DNA of 7,846 bases. It comes from an uncultured Bacilli bacterium (lineage in GTDB: Bacteria > Bacillota_I > Bacilli_A > RF39 > UBA660). How positions within the stretch are numbered: the stretch's first letter is position 1; each line of letters opens with the position of its first letter. The DNA lies in contig CANQIR010000047.1 in assembly GCA_947624095.1 (NCBI GenBank), positions 1 through 7,846 of the forward strand, read 5' to 3'. Positions 1 to 5,527 of the stretch are shown one piece after another. The position numbers and the translations under genes are program-made. A model generated the notes under the pieces. The model was not told the origin of the DNA, made no database searches, and saw only the letters and a program-made list of their open reading frames with translations.

Positions 1-175
1 GTGAGAAATTTAAGGGGGCGGTGGTTACTAAGGAGTCTTTATAGACTTGACTATCTTGTTGTAAATCACTAACAATAGTACCAGATAAATATAAATATGG
101 AGGATTTAAAAATTCGACAATATCAGGAAGATAATGGATATTTAAATCTTTTTTTAAACGAGTTGTTTTATACAT
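1..175 (-). CDS. Partial hypothetical protein, N-terminal 58 codons; weak RnfC-like resemblance
   Basis: An open frame starts at ATG 173-175 on the minus strand and runs without a stop off the left edge, so only the N-terminus is visible. It begins MYKTTRLKKDLNIHYLPDI and continues with an NPPYLYLSGTIV stretch and a QVYKDSLVTTAP stretch. An AGGTG ribosome binding site lies 4 nt before the ATG, the same geometry as uvrC and holA. It sits 12 nt after the uvrC stop with no hairpin between them, so cotranscription with uvrC is likely. I do not recognise the family with confidence. A PP-Y-YLSG segment followed by a 'vYK' segment is loosely reminiscent of the start of RnfC-type electron transport subunits, where a PPxYVYIPL stretch precedes a VKVGDxVxKGQ stretch. 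The key glycines of that motif are not present, so I do not assign a function. Confidence 0.7.
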   Translation of the reverse strand, partial: MYKTTRLKKDLNIHYLPDIVEFLNPPYLYLSGTIVSDLQQDSQVYKDSLVTTAPLNFS

Positions 176-187
176 ACTACACCTACT

Positions 188-1951
188 CTACTTTTTATAG
201 TTATTTAAATATTCTTTTAGAATAATGGCAGTTTTTTCAGGAATTATCTTAGTTAGTTCTTCTAAAGATGCTTCTTTCATTTTATTAACACTACCAAAAG
301 TTTTAATTAATTCTTTTTTACGTTTAGGACCAATACCTTCAATATTATCTAAAATACTAGAAATGGAACCTTTGGAACGAATAGTACGATGGTAGTTAAT
401 GGTATAACGATGGACTTCATCTTGCATTCTAGTAAGATAATGGAAGACGTCGTGGGAATGATCTATAGGGATTACGGTTAAGTCAGTATTAATTAATTCA
501 TTAGTACGGTGATGATCGTTCTTTTTTAAGCCAACGACTTTGATATTAAGTTGTAAATCGTTAAGAACTTCTTTAGTGGCATTTATTTGGGATTCCCCAC
601 CATCAACGATAATTAAATCTGGCATCTCACTTTTTTCTATCATTGCTCGATTATATCGGCGGTAGATAACTTCTTGCATAGTGTGGTAATCATCGTTTTT
701 ATCAGTTGTGACTTTATATTTTCGATATTCTTTTTTACAAGGTTTACCATTTTTAAAGACAACCATTCCACTAACGGAGAAACTACCAAATAAATTGGAG
801 TTATCAAAGATATCGATGCGATTTAATTCTTTTAAATTAAGAATGTGCATTAGTTCTTCATTAGCTTTAATACTACGATCTTCATCACGTTTAATTAAAG
901 TTATTTCTCTTTCTAAGTTGTGTTTAGCATTACCAATGGCCATATCAAGTAATTGTTTTTTACTTCCTCGATGAGGAGTTAAGACCCGGGTATTTAAGAT
1001 ATTGGAAAGGATTTCTAGATTTAAATCATTATTTACTAAGATTTCAGTTGGTACTTCGTTTTTAAGATAAAATTTAGCTAAATAGTATTCAAAAGCTTCT
1101 TCAGGTTCTTCCACGATTGGGAAGATGGTATTTTTGCTACCAACTAATTTACCACGTCGGATGAAGAAGATTTCAGTACTTAGATAACCATTATCATAGT
1201 AATAAGCACAGATATCCCGATTAACAAAGTCATGAAGCTCAACTTTTTGTTTATTCATAATAATTTTAATATATTCAAGTTCATTTTTAAGGTTTAAAGC
1301 CATTTCATAGTTCATAGCTTCAGAGTATTCGGCAATTTTAGTTTTTAATTTATTTTTGATAATATCATCATTACCTCTTAGAAAGGATAAGATATCTTTT
1401 TCCATTGTATTAACTTGGTCTTCGTCAATTTGTTTAGTACAGTAACCAAGACATTCACTAATATGATAATATAAGCAAACTTCTTTAGGTAAGCCTTCAC
1501 ATTTTTTTAAGGGATATAAACGATTTAATAAATTAACTATTCTTCTAGCGGCATAGCTATTGGGATAGGGGCCAAAGATTTTTTTATCAGGATTTCTTTT
1601 TAATTTAGTATATCTAGCTACTTTTAAATTGGGATAAGGATGACGATTATATTCGATATAGGGATATGTCTTATCATCGGTAAGGAGAATATTATATTTG
1701 GGATCATATTGTTTAATTAAATTAATTTCAATAATAAAGGCTTCTAATTCACTACTAGCAACAATGTAGGTAAAGTCTGCAATCTCACTTACCATTTTAG
1801 CAGTTTTACCTGTGTGCGTACGATTAAAGTAGGAAGATACTCTTTTGTGTAAGTCTTTAGCTTTGCCAACATAGATGATGGTACCTTCACTATTACGCAT
1901 TTGATAACTACCAGGTTTATGAGGGACTAAAGCTAATTTGTCTTTAAACAT
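188..1951 (-). CDS. uvrC: UvrABC system protein C (excinuclease subunit C)
   Basis: UvrC is the dual-incision nuclease of nucleotide excision repair; it joins UvrB at a lesion and cuts on both sides. The 587-residue product is full length. Domains in order: an N-terminal GIY-YIG nuclease (PGSYQM, then IYVGKA with Tyr27, Arg37 and the metal-binding Glu75, which make the 3' cut); a four-cysteine cluster (Cys151, 159, 167, 171) matching the iron-sulfur site described for UvrC; a UVR UvrB-binding helix pair near 205-240; an RNase H-like endonuclease for the 5' cut (FDNSNLFG with Asp383, a DDYHTMQEV segment, IIVDGGESQ with Asp450, DEVHRYTI); and C-terminal helix-hairpin-helix motifs starting at EGIGPKRKK. 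The frame can be extended to a GTG at 1960, but that codon lies inside the AGGTGAT ribosome binding site (1956-1962), so I use the ATG at 1951. The stop is TAG. Confidence 0.97.
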   Translation of the reverse strand: MFKDKLALVPHKPGSYQMRNSEGTIIYVGKAKDLHKRVSSYFNRTHTGKTAKMVSEIADFTYIVASSELEAFIIEINLIKQYDPKYNILLTDDKTYPYIEYNRHPYPNLKVARYTKLKRNPDKKIFGPYPNSYAARRIVNLLNRLYPLKKCEGLPKEVCLYYHISECLGYCTKQIDEDQVNTMEKDILSFLRGNDDIIKNKLKTKIAEYSEAMNYEMALNLKNELEYIKIIMNKQKVELHDFVNRDICAYYYDNGYLSTEIFFIRRGKLVGSKNTIFPIVEEPEEAFEYYLAKFYLKNEVPTEILVNNDLNLEILSNILNTRVLTPHRGSKKQLLDMAIGNAKHNLEREITLIKRDEDRSIKANEELMHILNLKELNRIDIFDNSNLFGSFSVSGMVVFKNGKPCKKEYRKYKVTTDKNDDYHTMQEVIYRRYNRAMIEKSEMPDLIIVDGGESQINATKEVLNDLQLNIKVVGLKKNDHHRTNELINTDLTVIPIDHSHDVFHYLTRMQDEVHRYTINYHRTIRSKGSISSILDNIEGIGPKRKKELIKTFGSVNKMKEASLEELTKIIPEKTAIILKEYLNNYKK

Positions 1952-1967
1952 AAGTATCACCTAAATA

Positions 1968-1996
1968 ATTATACTAAATTATAGGAAGTTTTGCAT
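1968..1996 (-). promoter_or_regulatory. Putative promoter of uvrC
   Basis: On the minus strand a perfect TATAAT (1968-1973) lies 16 nt before the uvrC ATG. The hexamer 17 nt further upstream is ATGCAA (1991-1996), a poor -35 match at 3 of 6. If the -10 box is real, transcription would start about 9-10 nt before the ATG, so the AGGTGAT ribosome binding site is at the extreme 5' end of the message. A second TATAAT at 1979-1984 on the same strand is an alternative. Confidence 0.5.
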
Positions 1997-2013
1997 TAAA
2001 AAGTAGTGGATAC

Positions 2014-2042
2014 TCGACTAATTTCTAGAGATTTAGTATAAT
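2014..2042 (+). promoter_or_regulatory. Putative promoter of the YigZ gene
   Basis: TCGACT (2014-2019, 4 of 6 to the -35 consensus) and a perfect TATAAT (2037-2042) are separated by exactly 17 nt. The -10 box ends 16 nt before the chosen ATG at 2059, predicting a leader of about 10 nt. The spacer contains an imperfect palindrome centred on TCTAGA (2018-2036), a possible operator-like element. Confidence 0.6.
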
Positions 2043-2058
2043 TTGATTGGTGGTATTA

Positions 2059-2406
2059 ATGCGGATTATTAAAACTATAGAACAGACAATTAAAAAATCG
2101 CGATTTGTAGCGATTTTTTATCAGATAGATAATGTCTTAGAAGTAAAAGAAATATTAGAGGATTTAAGGAAGGAACATAAGAAAGCTAAACACATTGCTT
2201 ATGCCTATAAAATTCAAAATATGGTTAAGAAAAGTGATGATAAGGAACCAGCTAATACAGCGGGAACACCAATTTATAATATTATTGAGAAAAAGAAGCT
2301 AGATAATGTTTTAATTGTCGTGATTAGATATTTTGGAGGCATTAAATTAGGAGCTGGCGGACTTATTAGAGCTTATGGCGGGTGTGCCAATGAAGTTACT
2401 AATTAA
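2059..2406 (+). CDS. YigZ/IMPACT family protein, N-terminal (UPF0029) domain only
   Basis: This is a 115-residue member of the YigZ/YvyE/IMPACT family. The eukaryotic relative, IMPACT, acts in translation control through GCN1; the role of the bacterial proteins is not settled. Family marks visible here are KKSRFVA (12-18), AKHIAYAY (43-50), SDDKEPANTAGTPIYNI (59-75, where the usual form is SDDGEPSGTAGKPI) and the signature RYFGGIKLGAGGLIRAYG (90-107). Bacterial members are usually about 200-220 residues, with a second ferredoxin-like DUF1949 domain. Here a TAA stops the protein right after the first domain, and the thioredoxin gene leaves no room for more. The frame extends upstream to TTG 2047, but ATG 2059 is preferred because GGTGG (2049-2053) serves as ribosome binding site. 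The +1 frame stays open only to TAG 2435, so one frameshift would add about ten residues, not a domain. Confidence 0.88.
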   Translation: MRIIKTIEQTIKKSRFVAIFYQIDNVLEVKEILEDLRKEHKKAKHIAYAYKIQNMVKKSDDKEPANTAGTPIYNIIEKKKLDNVLIVVIRYFGGIKLGAGGLIRAYGGCANEVTN

Positions 2407-2425
2407 AAATATATTGATTGAAACT

Positions 2426-2454
2426 AAAAAATTATAGGCTGGCTATAATTTTTT
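2426..2454. terminator. Bidirectional intrinsic terminator between the YigZ and thioredoxin genes
   Basis: A perfect 12-bp inverted repeat, AAAAAATTATAG (2426-2437) and CTATAATTTTTT (2443-2454), surrounds a 5-nt loop. The A-run on one side and T-run on the other give a U-tract whichever strand is transcribed. It suits the two convergent genes. The stem includes the thioredoxin stop codon and its last codons, so terminator and coding sequence overlap. The stem is AT-rich, hence of moderate strength. Confidence 0.75.
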
Positions 2455-2728
2455 CTATTTCTTCTTTTGGTTTAAAACCAATTTCTTTTCTTATAATAGT
2501 ACCATCTTTATAGAATAGTAAAGTTGGCACACTCATGATACCAAAGCTTTGAGCTAAGGATTCGTGAATATCGGTATCAATTTTGATAACATCAACATTA
2601 TCTAGGGATTCCAATACGGGACCTAACATTTGACATGGACCACACCATTCGGCATAGAAATCAACAATATGAATGCCTTCTTTTACTAATTCTTCTAGAT
2701 TTTCGTTTTCTTTTAAATGTTTAACCAT
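2432..2728 (-). CDS. trxA: Thioredoxin
   Basis: A 98-residue cytoplasmic thioredoxin, a protein disulfide reductant normally recharged by thioredoxin reductase. The active site is FYAEWCGPCQM with Cys29 and Cys32, Asp23 fills the buried acid position, and the cis-proline loop is SVPTLLF with Pro68. The whole single-domain fold is present, at slightly below the usual 105 residues. There is no signal peptide or membrane segment. A strong AAAGGAG ribosome binding site (2738-2744) lies inside the 3' end of cvpA, and the ATG overlaps the cvpA stop region by 8 nt, so the two are cotranscribed and probably translationally coupled. In Bacillus trxA sits beside uvrC; here the YigZ gene comes between them on the other strand. 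Other thioredoxin-fold enzymes cannot be excluded, but the motif and length fit TrxA. Confidence 0.93.
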   Translation of the reverse strand: MVKHLKENENLEELVKEGIHIVDFYAEWCGPCQMLGPVLESLDNVDVIKIDTDIHESLAQSFGIMSVPTLLFYKDGTIIRKEIGFKPKEEIEKIIASL

Positions 2729-3452
2729 TTTCTTTTTCTCCTTTATATTTATTAATTAGTTCATCAGAACCAGCAATTTTGATTTTACCTTTTTTAATTA
2801 ATTTTTCGGCAGTATCAGTTGTAACTATTTTATTTTTTAATAAAATATCTAGGGCTTCTTTATTATAGGAATCTTTATCGGTAGTGTTTTCATATACTTT
2901 AGCTAAATCGATTATTTCATTAATACTATCGTATGATTCACTAACTATATCAGATAATACTGGAGTACTACTAAGAATTGAATTCATATAATTAGAGTCG
3001 ATACTTTTATTATAGGCAGAAGCAAACTGATTAATACAGAATAAACCGACAAAGACGATGATATATCCTTCAGCTAAGCCAAAGATAAAGCCGAGTATTT
3101 TAGAAGGAATACCTAAGATAATAGTTATACTTAAGATTTTTTCTAAAATACCTGTTAAAGCAACAATAACTCTTAAAAGTACCCATAATATTAAAGCTAC
3201 TAATAGATAAGCAATTACTTCATAGATAACAATATTTAATACTGATACACCAGCTAGAGCCTTGTTAAATTCAAAAAAGGGGAAATTACTCATTAGAAAT
3301 TCAGCAACAGGATTTTTGATAACAAAGGAAACTCCTAAGACAAGAATAGTACCAATAAATTCTGTAGCACTTTGAATTACTCCTTTTTTAAGACCTAAAA
3401 CGGCACAAGCTAAGATAACTAAAATAATGATAGCATCAACAATAGTTGGCAT
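2721..3452 (-). CDS. cvpA: CvpA family membrane protein with long C-terminal tail
   Basis: A 243-residue inner-membrane protein of the CvpA family, named for its requirement in colicin V production in E. coli; its role in Gram-positives is poorly defined. Hydrophobic segments lie near residues 3-22, 29-46, 70-98 and 118-140. The family pattern is visible at the N-terminus: VDAIIILVI, then GLKKGVIQSATEFIG. CvpA proteins are commonly about 160-180 residues. Here an extra polar region of about 95 residues (145-243) follows the last membrane segment and ends in a lysine-rich stretch. The ATG at 3450-3452 has an AAGGAG ribosome binding site about 9 nt upstream. It is the first gene of a two-gene unit with the thioredoxin. 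In Bacillus a CvpA-like gene (yshB) follows rnhC and precedes polX and mutS2; here it is next to rnhC but divergent. Confidence 0.85.
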   Translation of the reverse strand: MPTIVDAIIILVILACAVLGLKKGVIQSATEFIGTILVLGVSFVIKNPVAEFLMSNFPFFEFNKALAGVSVLNIVIYEVIAYLLVALILWVLLRVIVALTGILEKILSITIILGIPSKILGFIFGLAEGYIIVFVGLFCINQFASAYNKSIDSNYMNSILSSTPVLSDIVSESYDSINEIIDLAKVYENTTDKDSYNKEALDILLKNKIVTTDTAEKLIKKGKIKIAGSDELINKYKGEKENG

Positions 3453-3483
3453 AAATCACTCTCCTTAATTATTTATATATTTA

Positions 3484-3512
3484 ATTATATTACAAAGAAA
3501 ATGAAAATTAAA
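3484..3512 (-). promoter_or_regulatory. Putative promoter of cvpA-trx
   Basis: On the minus strand a perfect TATAAT (3484-3489) lies 31 nt before the cvpA ATG. The -35 candidate with 17-nt spacing is TTTAAT (3507-3512), only 3 of 6. The region is so AT-rich that other placements are possible. Its -35 site abuts that proposed for rnhC on the other strand. Confidence 0.4.
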
Positions 3513-3529
3513 GAGAAATATGGTATGAT
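3501..3529 (+). promoter_or_regulatory. Putative extended -10 promoter of rnhC
   Basis: TATGAT (3524-3529) is preceded by TGG, giving the TGn extended -10 form. ATGAAA (3501-3506), 4 of 6 to the -35 consensus, lies 17 nt upstream. The -10 box ends 17 nt before the rnhC ATG, so the predicted leader is only about 10 nt. Confidence 0.55.
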
Positions 3530-3533
3530 GGTG

Positions 3534-3542
3534 AGGAGGTGA
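3534..3542 (+). promoter_or_regulatory. Ribosome binding site of rnhC
   Basis: AGGAGGTGA is a nine-base perfect complement of the usual 16S 3' end and lies 4 nt before ATG 3547. It fixes that start and would lie almost at the 5' end of the message if the promoter at 3501-3529 is used. Confidence 0.85.
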
Positions 3543-3546
3543 ACTT

Positions 3547-4488
3547 ATGACAATTGTATTTAAAGTTAGTGATAATATTAAAGAGAAAATGATTAAGTAT
3601 TATGAAAACCGGAAAACTACTACTCCCCCACCCTATGCAATATTTCAAGTTAAGGATTATGACTGTGTAACAACTTTATATGAATCTGGTAAAGTTATGT
3701 TTCAGGGAATTGGAGCGGATATTGAAGCTTCAATTTGGACAAGTATGGAATATAAATTAAATAAAAGAGTTATTGATACTACGGGGAAGGAAAAGAAAAC
3801 TAGTAAAGATACTAAACGAGTGATTTTACAAGAAAATACGATTGGTAGTGATGAGGTCGGTACTGGTGATTACTTTGGACCAATAGTTGTCTGTGCTAGT
3901 TATGTAGAAACAAAGGATTTTCCTTTTTTAACGGATTTAGGTGTTCGCGATTCAAAAAAGTTAACGGATAAACAAATTATGGAAATAGCACCAAAAATTA
4001 TGGAAAGAATACCTTTTAAAGCAACAATTTTAGATAACGAAACTTACAATAAAAATTATTCAGAAAATTTTAATATGAATAAGATTAAGGCAGTATTACA
4101 TAATAAAATGTTAGGTAGTTTAATTAAAAACGGCAACTACAATTATACAAAAATAGTTATTGATCAATTTACACCAGCTAAAAATTACTATGGTTATATT
4201 AGTGATGTGGCAGAAATAGTAAGAAATATTACGTTTATAACGAAAGCTGAAGATAAAGTACTAAGTGTAGCTTGTAGCTCGATTATTGCGAGATATTATT
4301 TTCTTAAGGAGATGAAAAAAATTGGCGAAGAAGTAGGAAGTGAAGTACCATTTGGAGCTGGCAGTTTAGTAGATAGTTGGGCACTGGAAATAGTTAAGAA
4401 AAAGGGGTTTGATTATTTAAAGAAAATTGCTAAGCTAAATTTTAAAAATACAGAAAAAATAAAAGAACTTAAGCGTTCTGTAAGATAA
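3547..4488 (+). CDS. rnhC: Ribonuclease HIII
   Basis: RNase HIII cleaves the RNA strand of RNA-DNA hybrids and helps remove primers and R-loops. The 313-residue length and two-part structure separate it from RNase HII. The N-terminal TBP-like substrate-binding domain (about 1-90) includes YESGKVMFQG (46-54). The catalytic domain opens with GSDEVGTGDYFGP (100-111) carrying the Asp102-Glu103 pair. It continues with VRDSKKLTDKQI (133-144), VIDQFTP with Asp206, and the conserved CSSIIARYYF stretch (243-252). The fourth acidic residue is probably Asp276 in GAGSLVDSW, judged by position only. The start is fixed by a perfect ribosome binding site. The gene stands alone on the plus strand, divergent from cvpA, and its last 20 nt overlap the 3' end of holA on the other strand. 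Confidence 0.95.
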   Translation: MTIVFKVSDNIKEKMIKYYENRKTTTPPPYAIFQVKDYDCVTTLYESGKVMFQGIGADIEASIWTSMEYKLNKRVIDTTGKEKKTSKDTKRVILQENTIGSDEVGTGDYFGPIVVCASYVETKDFPFLTDLGVRDSKKLTDKQIMEIAPKIMERIPFKATILDNETYNKNYSENFNMNKIKAVLHNKMLGSLIKNGNYNYTKIVIDQFTPAKNYYGYISDVAEIVRNITFITKAEDKVLSVACSSIIARYYFLKEMKKIGEEVGSEVPFGAGSLVDSWALEIVKKKGFDYLKKIAKLNFKNTEKIKELKRSVR

Positions 4489-5413
4489 ACACTTCTAAGG
4501 CGAGGTGTTTATTTAATTTACCACTTTTTATTTGGTAATCGATATTAGCTAGTTCTTTTAAATTGTCGATTAGTTCAAAATTGCTATAATGGTAAGCATT
4601 ATCTTGGTATTTAGCAACTTGCCAATTTTGAAGGGAAAGTTTCTTGGCTATTTCAAATTGAGAAAAATTAGGACTTAGAGTTTTTACTAAATACATTAAA
4701 CGATATTCTCTAGCTAAGAGGTTAATGATAATAATTGGTTCAACTTTTTGAATTTTTAAATCGTTATAAATTTTAAAAGCTAATTTAAGATTATGATTGA
4801 TGATAGCATCTATGAGTTTGAAATTATTATTTCCTAGGGGGGAGGCGATGATTTCTTTTAAGTCGCCCAACATAATTTCACAAGGTTTTCCATAATAAAT
4901 GTATACTTTAGCTAATTCATTAATAACTAAATCATAATCGTTATTACAACTATTGATTAAATAATAGAGAGCTTCATCTTGAATTTTATATTTAGCACTG
5001 ATAAGACGTTTTTTAATTATTTGATAGGTATCTTTAATAGTTAGGGATGGACATTTGATTAAATTACCATTGTTTTTAATAATCTTGGTGATTTTTTTTC
5101 TTTCATCAACCGAAGCACTAGTAGTAAAGATAAGGGTTATATCGGGATTTTCTTGGGTAAGATATTTTTCGATGAGATCTAAAACTTCTTTGGCTACTTT
5201 ACTAGTACCAAAGTAATCTACTTCTTTAACTACGATATATCTTTTAACGGAAAATAAAGTGGAATATGATAGTTCTTCAAAGAGATCTTGAGGGGCGATA
5301 GTACCAGGGATGGTTTCATATGGCGTATTACCAAGAATTTTGGTAATTTCTTCAGCTAATTGATTGATGGTTGGAGAACTAATAAGATAGGTATTGGACT
5401 TATTTTGCGACAT
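4469..5413 (-). CDS. holA: DNA polymerase III subunit delta
   Basis: HolA is the delta subunit of the clamp loader and opens the beta sliding clamp for loading at primed DNA. The 314-residue protein resembles Bacillus YqeN across its length. Matching blocks are VDERKKITKI (102-111, after the strand ITLIFTTS), the EPIIIINLLAREYRLM helix (225-240), and the C-terminal IDYQIKSGKLNKHLALEVFI (291-310), where YqeN has a very similar MDYEMKTGKKDK...LLLELFLLQ. The N-terminal end is short: only about 8 residues precede the first strand, and the usual YGxE/GE loop is replaced by ISSPT. The frame extends to an ATG at 5440, but an AGGTGAT ribosome binding site (5418-5424) four nt before ATG 5413 decides for the shorter form. 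comEC lies upstream, as in Bacillus. The stop lies inside the rnhC 3' end. Confidence 0.93.
   Translation of the reverse strand: MSQNKSNTYLISSPTINQLAEEITKILGNTPYETIPGTIAPQDLFEELSYSTLFSVKRYIVVKEVDYFGTSKVAKEVLDLIEKYLTQENPDITLIFTTSASVDERKKITKIIKNNGNLIKCPSLTIKDTYQIIKKRLISAKYKIQDEALYYLINSCNNDYDLVINELAKVYIYYGKPCEIMLGDLKEIIASPLGNNNFKLIDAIINHNLKLAFKIYNDLKIQKVEPIIIINLLAREYRLMYLVKTLSPNFSQFEIAKKLSLQNWQVAKYQDNAYHYSNFELIDNLKELANIDYQIKSGKLNKHLALEVFILQNA
4485..4512 (+). terminator. Putative terminator of rnhC inside the 3' end of holA
   Basis: ATAAACACTTC (4485-4495) pairs with GAGGTGTTTAT (4502-4512), an 11-bp stem with one G-U pair and a 6-nt loop. It contains the rnhC stop codon and is followed by the T-rich TTTAATTTA, a broken U-tract. 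On the minus strand the same bases encode the last residues of holA, and the tract after the stem is poor there. It therefore fits rnhC better than holA. Confidence 0.45.
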
Positions 5414-5430
5414 TTTTATCACCTGATAAA

Positions 5431-5439
5431 AGTATAACA
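5431..5439 (-). promoter_or_regulatory. Putative extended -10 promoter element of holA
   Basis: On the minus strand TGTTATACT gives a TGn motif plus the -10 hexamer TATACT (5431-5436), ending 17 nt before the holA ATG at 5413. No convincing -35 box is seen at 16-18 nt spacing, which is common for extended -10 promoters. It lies just downstream of the comEC terminator, which supports independent transcription of holA. Confidence 0.5.
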
Positions 5440-5464
5440 TAAAGAACTATAATAAGTAACTATA

Positions 5465-5492
5465 AAAAAGGAAAAAGACCGAAGTCTTTCTC
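5465..5492 (-). terminator. Intrinsic terminator of comEA-comEC (UUCG tetraloop)
   Basis: Read on the minus strand, GAGAAAGAC and GTCTTTTTC (5484-5492 and 5471-5479) form a 9-bp stem with one G-U pair, closed by the stable C(UUCG)G tetraloop. It is followed by CTTTTTT. This is the clearest terminator in the window and lies 36 nt beyond the comEC stop. Confidence 0.9.
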
Positions 5493-5502
5493 TATATTTA
5501 AA

Positions 5503-5516
5503 GTTACTATAGTAAC
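5503..5516. repeat. 14-bp perfect palindrome downstream of comEC
   Basis: GTTACTATAGTAAC is its own reverse complement. It lies between the comEC stop (5528-5530) and the terminator hairpin. It could fold as a 5-bp hairpin with a TATA loop or be a protein-binding site. I see no full second copy; the half-sequence AGTAACTATA recurs at 5455-5464. Confidence 0.6.
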
Positions 5517-5527
5517 GATATTATATT

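Larger units (their letters stand above)
1967..2043. repeat. 13-bp inverted repeat carrying both divergent -10 boxes
   Basis: AATTATACTAAAT at 1967-1979 is the exact reverse complement of ATTTAGTATAATT at 2031-2043. Each arm contains the TATAAT of one of the two divergent genes, uvrC to the left and yigZ to the right, and each TATAAT ends 16 nt before its start codon. The arms are 51 nt apart, so this is more likely a pair of matched promoter elements than a hairpin. A shared recognition sequence for one regulator is possible but not shown. Confidence 0.75.

Noticed and set aside
708..974. An 88-codon open frame on the plus strand
   Set aside because: It lies wholly within the uvrC coding sequence on the opposite strand, over its conserved endonuclease domain. 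It has no ribosome binding site or recognisable motif, so it is a shadow frame.
1952..1960. Upstream GTG start for uvrC
   Set aside because: The GTG is part of the AGGTGAT ribosome binding site that serves the ATG at 1951.
2404..2437. Frameshift hiding a C-terminal domain of YigZ
   Set aside because: The +1 frame stays open for only about ten more codons, to a TAG at 2435, and the region then belongs to the terminator and thioredoxin. No DUF1949 domain can be recovered.
5414..5440. Upstream ATG start for holA adding nine residues
   Set aside because: This ATG overlaps the proposed extended -10 element and has no ribosome binding site, while ATG 5413 has AGGTGAT four nt upstream.
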